Of a DNA stretch of 64,000 nucleotides, positions 52,316 to 64,000 are shown piece after piece. The stretch lies in contig CM068314.1 in the NCBI GenBank assembly GCA_034766995.1, positions 22,152,626-22,216,625 on the forward strand. The letters run 5' to 3'. The position numbers and the translations under genes are program-made. The notes under the pieces are model-generated. The model had not been told where the DNA came from. It did no database searches and saw only the letters and a program-made list of their open reading frames with translations. Position 1 is the first letter of the stretch, and each line of letters opens with the position of its first letter. This DNA comes from Acanthacorydalis orientalis (lineage: Eukaryota > Arthropoda > Insecta > Megaloptera > Corydalidae).

Positions 52316-53077
52316 GTAACAGTCTATAACACCGAGTTTACGTTCCATAAAAATTCCACGTTAAACAAACCCCATTATGCGAGACTCACATTTTATATAA
52401 AACGACAGGTTACGTTCTAAAAGTTTTCTTTTCTACATAAAATACTAAATATATTTTAAAACCTATTAATTTAGTTAAAATAAAAAAAATCCTTTTTACA
52501 ACATATAGTTAAAATTTATTTTAAATCAAGTTATCGAAAGACCGATTTTTTAATATTATTTATTTGTATTATATTTATTGTATTTTTAAATTTCAGATCA
52601 TAGTTAATTTTCGTTAAAAAAAAGTAAAGTAATAGTCTAGTAATTCATGTTATTAAAAAAACGGTTACCACGTGTTCTCAACGTTTACAAATTTACAGGT
52701 GGGAGAAAATTGTCCATCTTTTCTTACATATTGAGACTTTCGATAGATATAGCAGTCTCTCTTTGTTGATTCACATCGTCATTATCAAACAAAGCTATAA
52801 AATAATAGCACGTATTCATAAAACAGAGAAGATATAATTTGGTTGTACACCTGCAGTAATGAATATCAGTTAAAAGAAAGAATGAGATGGAAACGACTAT
52901 GAATAAAACTAAAAACAGAATTATATGCAAGTAAACACCTGTTGGATTTTTTCCGTTAAATTTTAGATTGAATTCAAGATATATTTGCATATCTCATTAT
53001 TTAGAACTAAAAAAGTTGAAAACAGGCAATATTGTTAACTCTACTGTAAATATATTTCGATAAATATTTTTATACTA

Positions 53078-53131
<54 letters not shown>
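53078..53131. repeat. (TA)n microsatellite
   Basis: Pure TA. Confidence 0.95.
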
Positions 53132-53135
<4 letters not shown>

Positions 53136-53819
53136 TTATAAGCGTATACATACAATAATATTTTATATTCCAACAAATCAAAATATATTACAAAAACATT
53201 TAATGTGATTTTAAAAAAGAATTTACTATTTAATATATGTGCTGTACACTTTTAATAAATTAAAGAGAAACGAGTTTTAAGCGGTAATTACTAACTTAAC
53301 TTATGTAATGAAATATGAAGAGAGATATTACAAAATTAATATTTCAGTGTTGTATTATGAATTATATTCTCAGAATATGAATATATAGAGAAAATGAATA
53401 ATGTTTTTAAACGTATCGATTATAGTTTTAAATGTATCTAACAAATTTGAACCCAATAGTACAAGTGTAAGTTTGATAAAGTTAATAATCATTGAAATTA
53501 TTGATTAATAACGTTAAAATATACAAAAATCTCAGTTGTTAATATTAAGTATTAAAATTTTAAATAATTAATATAAATTGAAATTAAATTCTATTATACA
53601 TTCAGAGCAAAAAAATATACTGTTTGAAGTATACTAAAAATTATTTGTTTGATACAATGACGAGAAAGTCTTTACACATTTTTCGGAAGTTTATTAATGA
53701 TTGTCTGAAAATATCGATCTACAAGTCAATTAAATCGGTAGATATTTATTAGTATAGAACAAAAGTGATTATTGAAAGAAATTAAATTAATTAATACCTT
53801 AAGAAACGTGTGACAACAT

Positions 53820-53822
<3 letters not shown>

Positions 53823-53871
<49 letters not shown>
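53823..53871. repeat. (TA)n microsatellite
   Basis: Pure TA. Confidence 0.95.
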
Positions 53872-53876
<5 letters not shown>

Positions 53877-54302
53877 TGTATGTATATGTAAATATATGTG
53901 TACATGTGTTTATATTTAAGAAAGATCTAATAAAAATTAAAAAATATTTAGAGTTATTGTTCAAAACTACATATGTCAAAAAATAATTGACTACTAGTTA
54001 TTTGAAAGCATGTAACAGATTGGTTATAAATTGTATTTTAATATTGAATGCATACTTTTATGCAAATACAATATTTTACCTCTGGCTTGATTTGAATGAG
54101 TCAAAGGAAATATGAATAAATAAAATCTGTGTACAAAATAATGTAAAGTATATCACCTTGAATGAATTTTATGTGAGAATACTGGTCTTTGAAGCAAGGT
54201 CACTGTAGTGAAAGACAAATATAAACTATATAATCATGTTTGGAATTCATTGGTATGCATTTTTTATAATTATAAAAAAGTAATTAATAAATAATTGTAG
54301 TG

Positions 54303-54305
<3 letters not shown>

Positions 54306-54344
<39 letters not shown>
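54306..54344. repeat. (TA)n microsatellite
   Basis: Pure TA. Confidence 0.95.
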
Positions 54345-54347
<3 letters not shown>

Positions 54348-54726
54348 CGCACATATACAGATTGTATATTTCAAAAAGAAACTTATCACCGAACTAATAT
54401 ATCCTAAACAAGCATTGCTATTATCATTGTTATACTTTTTTAATGTTAAAAATTGAGTTAAATAATATGTTATTTAAAAATTAAATCTTCAAGATGTAGA
54501 TTTTAGTTTCAAGACTTTAAAAATTAAACAATGAGTGTTTTTTAAATTATATATTAACGGAACATAATCTATAATACTATGTTATATCAATACTGAAAGA
54601 TCAACATAATACGAAATTTGATGTTCTTGTTGCTTAAAATATATAAACGGTTTATAAACTGAGAAAATGGACATAAATATTTAATAAAAATCAATGATTA
54701 ACATTTAATAGAGTTCTCTCTCTAAA

Positions 54727-54743
54727 TACACACACATACACAT

Positions 54744-54799
<56 letters not shown>
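54727..54799. repeat. (CA)n then (TA)n microsatellite
   Basis: ACACACACATACACATAC leads into a TA tract. Confidence 0.94.
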
Positions 54800-54800
<1 letters not shown>

Positions 54801-55459
54801 CAATTTATATTAAGTTTCGAAACTTAACAGTGAAATAATAAAAATAATGTGTGTATATACAGAAGAATATTGTTTTATGTTTGATCTTAAAAAATGATGT
54901 ATCTCTTAAATGTTTTTACACAATATAAATGTTAGTATATTAATTTACAAAAGGATGTTTCAATTTTTTATTTTTTTAATTCGATGAATATTAATTGTAT
55001 TCTTATTTTATAAATTTCAATATTATTTTATGTATTTCATAAATGCAACCTGTTTTGTATTGATACACTTTTTTTAAGTTTGGTGTAAATTAATTTTATT
55101 ATTTGTAGTAGAGCTAATATCTGACGATTAAGAATATTAATTTTTAAGGAAAAGTACTAAATATTTCATAATAATGAAAACTTACGTTTCTATAAAGTCG
55201 CTATATTACCTTATAAACGCAATAAATAACATACAGCATATTTACTTTAATTTATTCGAACTGAAATTCATATTCTAAGTAATCAACATTCATCAGTTCT
55301 CAAAAGTATTAATCATTCTGTTATTTTCGACAATGATTTTTTTATGACAATGAAGCAAATCGATAAAATATCTTGAAACGCAATGACAAAAATGTAAACC
55401 TCTGAAAAATATAAAAAAAAACCCGAATAGGTGTACAAGAAAATTTTTATAAATGAATG

Positions 55460-55990
55460 CATCGACTAACAAAGACGAACTCTTCCACAGTCTACACGAT
55501 CACCATAAAGATGATAACAAATGATCCAATTCAAAGGTGAAAGAAGATCACGTTGGTAGTGTACATTCAACAAAGATACATACACTAACCATATCAGACC
55601 TGATTCATAATAACAGAGAGTGTTGCATGTGAAGGTGAATAAGTCAGACAAGAACAGTTGTATTTTCCGCCGTCACTGACTTCTTGATCTTGGTGTGTTC
55701 ACTATACTGTTTCTTACCTACTTCTTACGGGCTCTATCATCAACACAGGGTCAATGCTAAGACCATACACATACGCACCGCTAGTGCCACTGTGGACAAG
55801 GCTGAAGAAGCACGCGGTTTTGCGAGATAACAACGTCGTCGTCGTCGTCGTGAGTTACCTGTCAGATTGACGTCGAGACGCATGGCGTCTGAAATACGCG
55901 CGCGCGCATCGATGTCACAACGACGACACTTCATTTGTCACGTTATTGACAGTTGACGTTCAGTTTGCCGATTATTTTATTTAAATTTCG
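55460..55990 (+). promoter_or_regulatory. Candidate promoter and 5'UTR of the PRDM-like gene
   Basis: This is the longest pocket of balanced base composition in the window, about 1 kb upstream of the start codon at 57000. It carries a (CGT)n run near 55831-55848, an alternating CG run near 55900-55908, and a TCAGTT match to the arthropod initiator with its A at 55962. There is no TATA box at -30, and the DPE position (+28) is only a weak match. The position and orientation suit the downstream gene, with an AT-rich leader of about 1 kb. Short ORFs on the minus strand here look like by-products of the higher GC content. Promoter assignment is inference. Confidence 0.4.
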
Positions 55991-56999
55991 CGTGTGATCT
56001 GTTATTAATAATATGATTTTGACTTTATTGACATTCAGTGAAAACCGGCTATTTAAATTATACGTTCGATTATTTCTCATCGGTTATTTGTGCTATTATT
56101 GCGAAAAAAAACTGTGCCTTATTATTGTACGAAAAGTATAGAAAAAAAATCTGATTATTACAAAACTAACCTGTGTGTGTGCATTTAAAAAAAAACATTA
56201 TTTTTAATATTAAACGAACTTTTTCATGATTTTTCATGTTTGTGAAACTATTATTCAGATATTTTTAATAACTGTTATAAATAAACATTGTTTACAAAGT
56301 GTGAACATACAGTTGAAATGTGCTTAATGTTTTCACGGTTCAGAAACACTTAAACATTTAATTGTGATTTCATAGCATAAAAGTGACGATTTGAAATAAT
56401 TATTATTAAGAAGTAGAAAAGGAATAAAGCTATTCTATTAAATAATATGTAAGATACAATCCTATACAAAATAATGCAATGACAATAACATCAAATATTC
56501 TACAATAAAATATATGTCAATTATCAAATAAGTGTTCTTCATATTATTAAAATATATATTTAATCATAAATAAACTATTTTCCGTCACAAATGCTATTAA
56601 AAATCGATATTGACAAAGTAATTACATAACTATTGGATGTTATTGTATAAGCAATATTAAAGACTGAAAAAGAATTATAGACATAAAATTATTTGTTATA
56701 TAATAAAATACTTCTTAAATGTTTCTTTTGTATATATTTTATACTTTGTTAATTTTATTATCAAATATATAATACGCACTGTTGAAATATATTAAGTTTA
56801 TGATTGGATATTTGGAAAAATAATTGATCTGTTATATACAAACATTCCGAATTATTTTATAAAGTTAAACTGTTGCTTCATTTTGAAATATTTTACTAAT
56901 ATTTTGAAATGTCAAACAAATAAATTTGAAAAGTATTTGATCAAAGGAGAGGACACTGGTGATTATATTTATTGATTTCTTTTAAATTATTGATAAACT
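55991..56999 (+). other. AT-rich leader between candidate promoter and start codon
   Basis: If transcription starts near 55962 this is 5'UTR, possibly with an unseen intron. No upstream exon boundary is obvious immediately before the ATG. Confidence 0.35.
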
Positions 57000-57185
57000 A
57001 TGGAAACGTGTGTACTTATACCTCAGGAATTTAGTCTGTGCGCGTCAGATGCGGGACCTGGTGAGGAAAGTTTCGTTTCGGTTTGGTCTAATGTGCGAAT
57101 TGCACAAGGGACATTGTGTTACCCTTTTCAAGGGACCATAAGACTTGATACTCTGAATGTTTATGGACGTTTGGACGACGATGAT
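57000..57185 (+). CDS. First coding exon of a PRDM-like (PR/SET domain) protein
   Basis: This is the only convincing protein-coding exon in the window. An ATG in good context (A at -3, G at +4) opens 62 codons that end exactly at a GT-AAGT 5' splice site (57186-57191), so the intron is in phase 0; reading through the donor gives a stop within nine codons. Composition and codon use are much richer than the surrounding AT-rich sequence. The residues read IPQEFSLCAS, then VWSNVRIAQGT, then YPFQGTIRLD, ending in an acidic DDDD. This matches the opening of PR domains in the PRDM zinc-finger family: a 'P.EF.L..S' strand, a 'VW....I..GT' strand and a 'GPF.G' turn. PRDM proteins are nuclear transcription regulators whose PR domain is a degenerate SET fold followed by C2H2 fingers. 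Neither the rest of the PR domain nor any finger is in the window. Hamlet (PRDM3/16), Blimp-1 or Prdm13-type proteins are all possible; the subtype cannot be fixed from 62 residues. A chance ORF is unlikely given start, splice and composition together. Confidence 0.72.
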
Positions 57186-57357
57186 GTAAGTATTATAATT
57201 TATTTCATTGTGTAATACGTGTTTAAATTATGCTGTTTATTGATTTATGTTTATAGTTCGTAATATGTTAGTTGCTTATGAATGAGATGCTATGCATAAG
57301 TTTTGATATATTTCTTTAATATTGATAATATTTGATTAAACTTCTATATACTTATTT

Positions 57358-57418
57358 AATATATATATATATAACACATATATGTATACATAACAAACAT
57401 ATATATATATATATATAC
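57358..57418. repeat. Two short (TA)n tracts in the intron
   Basis: About 170 bp after the 5' splice site, separated by ACACATATATGTATACAT. Confidence 0.9.
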
Positions 57419-57936
57419 AGGAAACTAAACAAATATAACATGTTGAAAATTGAATAGTTATACGAATGTTCAGATTTTATATGCATAAAAATCACAAAAC
57501 TGATTTATCATACAGTTTAATTAAAGTATATTACATTTATATACAATCGGGTACATGTATTTGACTATAGTAAGTAATAGTCAGTTAAATATTATTTAGT
57601 AGACATTAAAGATAATTAAACATATTTGTTACTATATGACTAATGCATTTATTTTCTTGAAAATAACTAATATTTAAAAAAGTTTTTATATATCAATTTT
57701 ACAAATATTTTTTATATGACATTATGACCGTATATATATATGTATATACATCATTTGTTATCATATAATTTATAATTAACTATATAACATGTGTTCCTTA
57801 TTTCATTTCTGTTTAATTATTAATCTCAATTATAATAATATCTTTTTATATCTCACTTGTTCAATTAAAAAATAAACAATATTTGAAATTATAATCAAAA
57901 CAAGAACAAAGGACAGAAAATAACCGCTAAATCCTT

Positions 57937-57960
57937 TTTAACACTCATAAGAGTGTTAAA
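57937..57960. repeat. Perfect 10-bp stem hairpin
   Basis: TTTAACACTC, loop ATAA, GAGTGTTAAA. In the inferred intron; no known role. Confidence 0.8.
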
Positions 57961-58067
57961 TTATGTATTTTTTTGTTAGTATTACTTTACCTAAATTCTT
58001 TTTTTAATATCATAAAGGATTTTAGACTTAATGAATCATTATATGCAATTTGATATTTTTTCAGTAT

Positions 58068-58256
58068 GTATATATATATATATATATATATTGAAATTTT
58101 AATAAAAGAATTGAAATGTGTAGCTTGAATTGTTTAGTTACAGAGAGAATTCGTTATAAAAAGCAAACATTCAATGAATAGATAAAGATGTTGCCATCAA
58201 CTAATTTTTATTCAGTAGAAAATCTAGTTACGGATGGGTTAGTTTTACGAAGGTTT

Positions 58257-58331
<75 letters not shown>
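58068..58331. repeat. Two (TA)n tracts in the intron
   Basis: TA at 58068-58091 and 58262-58331; the second is long with one TATG. Confidence 0.93.
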
Positions 58332-59084
58332 CTAATTTTTAAACAATGCTTTTGTAATAATTAAATAGTTAGTATTTGATTGTAGCGTCATAAATAACTG
58401 TCTTGATGGTAAAAAGGAATAGAATTGTTGATTTTTTTTTATGTAGAAAATATTTTTATCTTTGTGTGTGTAAGACAGAGAAGAGAGTAATTTTGAATAC
58501 AAGATATTTCAGTAACAATTAAATAAATAACTGGTTAGTGAAGTCAACGTTTTTATAAAAATTAATATTTATAACACAATAATGTACAAGGTATAAACAT
58601 GTTAGTATTCTTCCTTGAACATATTTAATAATATGTTCAATAATATGTTAATAATATCGAAGTAGAAATACTAGTCTAGAATAATTTCAATTCCAACATT
58701 CTCTGTTTCAAAGTCATTAATCTGCGTAGTAAGTTTATTATTATTACTGTGTTTATATATTTTCAAGCACAGTAGTCAAGTAAAAGATTGAAATTTAAGA
58801 ACACAAACTGCTAGGATGATTAATATTTTAAGTAATTATATACGATGTTTGAATACTGTAATTTTTCAGTATACGAGCAAGTCAGAAAAGATAAATTTCA
58901 AGAAATTAATTAAAAAAGTGTAGAACTAAATTCTGAAAAGAAAATTTTAATTAAGTAACTTCGTTTAAACATCTAAATGAATTAAAATTTTACATGCGTT
59001 TGAATATAAACTTTTTTTATGGGTAACTAATACATTTAAGTAAACATTAGTATTGTTTTCAAAATATTCTCCATCTATCTCATG

Positions 59085-59113
59085 TGTGTATATATATATA
59101 TATAGAGAGAGAA
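59085..59113. repeat. (TA)n then (GA)n microsatellite
   Basis: Short TA-to-GA junction. Confidence 0.9.
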
Positions 59114-59596
59114 TATAAAAGAGATTGTTAACATGATAATTTGATGGTTGACATGTATTGGTATAAGTACTTAATCTAAATTTCAGTACGTACATTTTTG
59201 CTTTTAAGAAATTGCTGATTTTTACAAATTTTTATGCATATTTCAGTTCTAAAAACGTGAAAATTAATTAACAAATGCTCTTTTGAGAACAAATCTGAAT
59301 TACCTCACAGTTTTATAAATGGATTGTTCTTCACCTTACAACCATAAAAAGTTTTAAACCAAAATGTTTAATAATTGATTATTAATACTTTTTAATTATT
59401 GATTATGAGCCTTTTGATTGGGAAGCCATTATCAGAATGCTAACGTGCAAAGTGAATTTATCCACAGTACCAAAAACTATTCTAAATTTCTTTTATTAAT
59501 ATTTTTGTTTACAGAACACTAACAATATTAGTGCATTTTATTGTATAAAAATAGTTATTTTTAAAGTTCAAAAAAATCCAAAAATTAACTCCATCT

Positions 59597-59621
59597 GTCT
59601 ATATATATATATACTTATATA

Positions 59622-59661
<40 letters not shown>

Positions 59662-59668
59662 GTATATA
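59597..59668. repeat. Interrupted (TA)n microsatellite
   Basis: TA with ACTTA and TATG interruptions. Confidence 0.92.
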
Positions 59669-60874
59669 ATTGAAAGAGAAATATTGAATTCGAAATTCAA
59701 TATGTTGTTAAAATACAAAAAAGTATAATCTGCAAAAAAGTAAATATAAAAAGTATTCATACAAAATGAGTACAACATTTAACGGAAATAAACATATTCA
59801 AACTTCCACTGTCGACTAATTGAAATAAAAATAAGATGTGAGTCAAAAAAGATATGTCAATAAAATAGTTAATTACTTATTGATAACAGCACACTTTTTA
59901 ATGAATAAATTAATTCTTATCACCCGAAATATCTTAATCTATTTCAGTAAAAGAACAATTTTGTCCACGTTATTTCGATCAAGAGCCGTTCACATTAACT
60001 AATAATTAGTTCAAATAAAACATCGAAACATTTGAAACTTATTTGAACGCCCATAGAAAATGCCAGGGGTAATCAACCTGAAGTAACTTCTGCAGTAAAT
60101 TGATATTAATGTACATATATGTTTTTTTTCTTTGGTACTACATGTACTGTTACATTTGATAAAACATAAACAGAGCAGTTCCACTAAATTGAATAAATTA
60201 ATACGTGTCTTTAATTTGACTACTGTACGCTGGATAACATCGCCGCAACACCTATACTCTCGTCTTTAGAAAGTTAATTACGAAGTAGAATATTAAGTTT
60301 AGTTTTCTATAGAAATATTGATTAGTACCTTTTATACTATGCTGTATTTATTTTGACACCAACTGGTAGTTTAATTTTAACACAAACATTAATGTAAAAC
60401 ATGTTCCAAGGAAAAATAATAAAAATAAAATAGCGGGTGTCATAATAAGTTTTGAAAATTATAACATATTTTCGAAATACTTATTCATATATACGTAGAA
60501 ATTTTATTTTATTAAACGAAAAGACCACTTACACAAAATAAAATATGTTAAAATAAAAAAATATATTGAGTATATAATCAGTGAGTTTATATTTTACAAA
60601 CTGTATACAAATCAAATATATTATTTATCCACATTTCATACTTTTTAAATATTATTTGTAATAAATTTATTAACAACTATATAGATGTGTTTAATTTGAT
60701 GAAAAATATGATCGAAAAGGTGTTCTTAAACGTCTGCAAAAATAAGAAACGCAAGATTAGGTTTATTCAGAAAAAAATGATTTGATTTACTTGGCTTACT
60801 TTTATGGAATCGAAATAAAAAATAATAAATTTAACTTGTGAACTATGAATTTACTATCGTATTGTATCTATTAT

Positions 60875-60900
60875 TTTAATACTTAAATTTAAGTATTAAA
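60875..60900. repeat. 26-bp perfect palindrome
   Basis: TTTAATACTTAAA followed directly by its reverse complement; no spacer. In the inferred intron. Confidence 0.85.
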
Positions 60901-60902
60901 TC

Positions 60903-60903
<1 letters not shown>

Positions 60904-60961
<58 letters not shown>

Positions 60962-60962
60962 A
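60904..60962. repeat. (TA)n then (AAT)n microsatellite
   Basis: A TA tract followed by AATAATAATAATAAA, right after the 26-bp palindrome. Confidence 0.93.
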
Positions 60963-61735
60963 AGGACTATAAGATTAAAAAGATACCTTCCATCTATTTA
61001 TAAGTTTGAGATAGATTCAGAGAGTGTATTGTGTCAGGTTAACAAAGAAAATGTTTTGTTAATTGGTTTTGAAACATTTTGCTTTTATTGTAAACAAATA
61101 TATAAATAATAAATTATTTAAGTAGATTGTTTTTGTTTAAATTAATTTTAAACTATTTCAGTGATACGATGTAAAAAAACATGCAATAGAAAAAATGTTA
61201 AACTATTTTAAGTTAAAGTTTAAATAGGATAAAAATTAAATGTTCATTCAAACAGCAAATAATATAAACTATAAAAATAAATCCATATTCAAAAAATGCA
61301 GAATTTAATGAAATTTATATTATAATTTAAATTTGACTTATATTGAGAAAATTTTCGTTATAATTATTATTAAAATTTTTTTATTGAAAGTTAAAGTTCA
61401 TTTAAATGGAAGAAAAAAATTATAAAAAGAGTAGCCTATTTTAATATTATAGCTTTATAATTTTTTAATAATAATCCGGAAAAACAAATGTTTACAGATT
61501 TGGACAATTTCAAATTAATCAAGTATACTATAATGAAATATAAATATAATTATTTATTATTTTTATTCACATTGTATTTTTCCCAATAAATTATGATTAA
61601 AAAATTAAAGAATTTTAGGGTGATTAAAATATATTTAAATGTTTTCTAAATATTAAATATAAATTATTAAAAAATGAATGATTTTTAATTAATGTACTTA
61701 TAACAGATATATTTAGAAGCAAATTGATTAACAAA

Positions 61736-61755
61736 TATATATATATATATATATG
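61736..61755. repeat. Short (TA)n microsatellite
   Basis: Pure TA. Confidence 0.9.
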
Positions 61756-62149
61756 TGAACTTTGAATTAAATTGATAGTTTTTTTTATTTATTTAAAAAG
61801 TATGCGATTTGAAAAATAAGTACAAAAATATTTCTCCTTTTATTAGGGTTATTCGCATAAACTCTTTCAGTATTTATTTAATAAACAATTTTTTTTTTTA
61901 AAAAAACGTTAATTTATTTCAAAATCCAAAATTGAAATCATTAAAAATTAAGGAAGTTAATTTCAAATTTATATTTCATAACTTACTATAAGACATTTAT
62001 GTTAATTGCTTATTATTTCAGTTAAAATAAACTTTAAACATTTCTTTCAGTTCTAATTAGTTATATAATTGAAAATATGCATGTATTTTATTCGTGTTTC
62101 ATTAATTATTATTTCTTTGTCGCTTCGTTTGTTTGTAAAATTTTAACAC

Positions 62150-62570
62150 GAAACACTAAATGAATCTTCGGTTCATCAAATATCTTAGATATAATTCGTT
62201 TGATAACCGCTGAGTATTGATACGCATGTGTTAAGTTTTTATACTAATGACTGGATGACATCCTGATTGATACTCAAATCAGTTTCTTAATCCACGAATA
62301 TTAATTTTTAGTCTATTTAATCTCAATCACTTGGACACTAATTAATACAGCATTTCGAAAAAAGAACAAATTATTTGCCTTTGTATGAAGCGGTGATATT
62401 TATCTCTGTCTTTGAAATACGCTTAATTAAAACTGACAAATTAATATGACGATCATGGGGTTTCAACACTTTATATCTTTTCGATCAATTAACGAAATTT
62501 TTGTCCGTTAATTGAAAACTTGGTAGTGGCGTTGTAATAGCAACGGTTGACTTGGAGGTCATGAATTTAT
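62150..62570. promoter_or_regulatory. Candidate intronic enhancer
   Basis: Inside the inferred intron, about 400 bp are less AT-rich and lack microsatellites. They contain a perfect 9-bp inverted repeat, CAATTAACG (62486-62494) and CGTTAATTG (62506-62514), which presents two homeodomain-type TAATTG cores, and further on GTAGTGGCGTTG and CAACGGTTGAC. Position in a long first intron of a likely developmental regulator suits an enhancer; this is inference. Confidence 0.3.
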
Positions 62571-62616
62571 TTTTTAAGCTTATTTTTATAATTTACACTT
62601 AAAATATACACGGTAG

Positions 62617-62637
62617 TATATATATATATATACACAC
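62617..62637. repeat. Short (TA)n/(CA)n microsatellite
   Basis: TA followed by CACACA. Confidence 0.88.
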
Positions 62638-63029
62638 AATTACATAGCAATCATTTACCCATAACGTATTACAATGTAATCTTATCTAATGTTTGTATCA
62701 TTTCCTAGAAAATAAATAATTACTTAAAAGTTTTATAATTTATTTGCACGGGAAGTGCAGATATAATGTAATAAATAAGAATTTAATTATTTATGAAAAC
62801 AAAAAATTTTTTGAGCTGAAATTTAATAAAATATAATAAATAGTCAGTAATCTTTTTGACATATAAAATAATATAATCAATTTTTTGTTACTGAATTGAT
62901 AGTTCAAGGCAAGTAAATGATTCATGTATTAAAAAAATCAAAATATAGAAAGAAAGAGTATTCGATGCAGAAAATTGTAAAGGAAATAATTAATAACAAT
63001 TATTAATTTTTGGATTAAAATAAACATTG

Positions 63030-63031
63030 TA

Positions 63032-63084
<53 letters not shown>

Positions 63085-63090
63085 CATATA
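63030..63090. repeat. (TA)n microsatellite with TACA ends
   Basis: TA flanked by TACATA variants. Confidence 0.93.
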
Positions 63091-63384
63091 TGTTGAAAAT
63101 TGTAAATTTAAAATATAGTTTTTACACAGAAAATAAGAATCTTTCTATATATAAAAAATGTACAAAACATTTTTTTTTAAAAAACGTGTAGAGATTTTGT
63201 ATTAAATTATTATCAATGAGAACACCTGAAGGTATATGATAAATTATGATATTGGTATCATAACATTTACAATGAAATGTGCAACTTTAGAGCACAATAA
63301 CGTCGAAATGCACTTGCGAGAGTAATACTCACTAGCATTCAACAGCGAGAATGATTATATAGACATACTATTATAACATGTGTG

Positions 63385-63400
63385 TATATATATATATAAC
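63385..63400. repeat. Short (TA)n microsatellite
   Basis: It directly precedes the GC-rich Helitron-like fragment. Confidence 0.88.
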
Positions 63401-63409
63401 GATATTGAG

Positions 63410-63497
63410 CGAATATGTGTGGTACGAGCAAAGCGAGCGAGGGTGGAGCCCCCTGGTGTTCAGCGTGCGTAGCGAGTAGGAGCCAGAGCCTCCTAGT
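63410..63497 (+). mobile_element. Helitron-like 3' terminus or fragment of a GC-rich mobile element
   Basis: It is a very GC-rich stretch in an AT-rich intron, with purine-rich motifs such as GAGCAAAGCGAGCGAGGG and GTGGAGCCCCC. It ends with a hairpin (TAGGAG at 63477-63482 pairing with CTCCTA at 63490-63495) and a CTAG followed by T at 63493-63497. Helitrons characteristically end with a short hairpin followed by CTRR and insert next to a T. Here the CTAG overlaps the hairpin's right arm instead of following it after about ten bases, so the match is imperfect. No 5' TC end or replicase was seen. Confidence 0.4.
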
Positions 63498-64000
63498 ATA
63501 ATAAAGAGATGTTTTTTTTATAATCTTATAATTTTATGTACTCATTTTATAGGTTTGAGTTAAAAATCCGAAATAAGACATTATTTTCAATAAATATTTT
63601 TTTAATATAAATTGAGATTCAAATATATGTAATTTTTTGTATCTGTACGAATATTTTTTTTAATGAGTTCTATTAGTGTTATTGTCAAATTTGTGTGAAA
63701 ATAAAATTAATATTATTATTTTTCAAGGTTGTTGTTTCATTTTAAGTAATCAATTCATAATGGTTTATTTGAAAATTGAAATTTAATTTACTATGTTAAA
63801 AACGACTTGTTTTATTTGGTGTTTCTATGTAATTCCAGTTAATAGTAAAATATGAATTATGTTTGTATATTGTTTATGTATATTCTTTTTACTGCATTCG
63901 GTAAATTTTACTGTATAGTTTTAATGTGTTAAATATAAAATATAAAAATAATTGCATTATGATAATATTATTTGAGTGATATTATTCATTCATTGAATGA

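Larger units (their letters stand above)
51831..55459. other. AT-rich intergenic DNA upstream of the candidate promoter
   Basis: Five TA tracts. An 88-codon minus-strand ORF at 52724-52990 has one hydrophobic segment but no recognised similarity, and is not called as a gene. Confidence 0.65.
57186..64000 (+). other. Large first intron of the PRDM-like gene (extends past window)
   Basis: It begins with GTAAGT immediately after the 62-codon exon. No downstream exon continuing a PR domain was found in this stretch, so the intron probably runs beyond 64000. It contains several (TA)n microsatellites, short perfect palindromes (57937-57960, 60875-60900), a less AT-rich segment at about 62150-62570 that may be an intronic regulatory element, and a Helitron-like fragment near 63410-63497. 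The boundary is seen; the length is inferred from the absence of an acceptor followed by coding sequence. Confidence 0.55.

Noticed and set aside
52724..52990. 88-codon minus-strand ORF with one hydrophobic segment
   Set aside because: The hydrophobic stretch is what random AT-rich codons give (Ile, Phe, Leu, Val); no homolog or transcript signal can be claimed.
55740..55934. Arg-rich 64-codon minus-strand ORF
   Set aside because: It comes from the (CGT)n run and CG-rich sequence of the candidate promoter; low complexity.

Overview
The window looks like nuclear DNA of a very AT-rich insect. Base composition is extremely A+T-biased almost throughout. There are more than 50 (TA)n microsatellites and several decayed mariner/Tc1-type transposons. 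The one convincing coding exon is eukaryotic, with a consensus 5' splice site. A GC-poor hymenopteran such as an aphidiine braconid wasp would fit, but that is inference; no species marker was found. There is no operon structure, phage, CRISPR array or plasmid feature.

Layout. 1-55450 is gene desert: no multi-exon gene can be supported. It holds (a) mariner transposase remnants at about 5200-5545 (minus, N-terminal part) and 6084-6537 (plus, C-terminal part); (b) a 905-bp internally deleted Tc1/mariner-superfamily element with recognisable 38-bp terminal inverted repeats at 36181-37085, carrying a broken DDE transposase; (c) a three-copy tandem repeat of exact 197-bp period at 41613-42164; (d) a pair of diverged repeats offset by 330 bp at 23584-23975; and (e) isolated pockets of near-normal base composition, a few hundred bp each, that stand out from the AT-rich background and are candidates for cis-regulatory elements, promoters or unrecognised small exons.

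55460-55990 is the most GC-rich pocket, with a (CGT)n run, CG-rich sequence and an arthropod-type initiator TCAGTT. It is a plausible promoter/5'UTR for the gene that starts at 57000. The exon 57000-57185 encodes 62 residues resembling the N-terminal part of a PR/SET (PRDM-family) domain and ends at a GTAAGT donor. From 57186 to the end of the window is apparently one large first intron (over 6.8 kb), because no following exon was found. Near its end, at about 63410-63497, is a short GC-rich sequence with a Helitron-like 3' terminus. The AT desert upstream would then be the long regulatory flank that developmental transcription-factor genes often have.

No previously undescribed multi-gene system is visible. 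The most informative items are the PR-domain exon, the deleted DDE element, the 197-bp tandem repeat and the unusual density of perfect palindromes built on (TA)n tracts.
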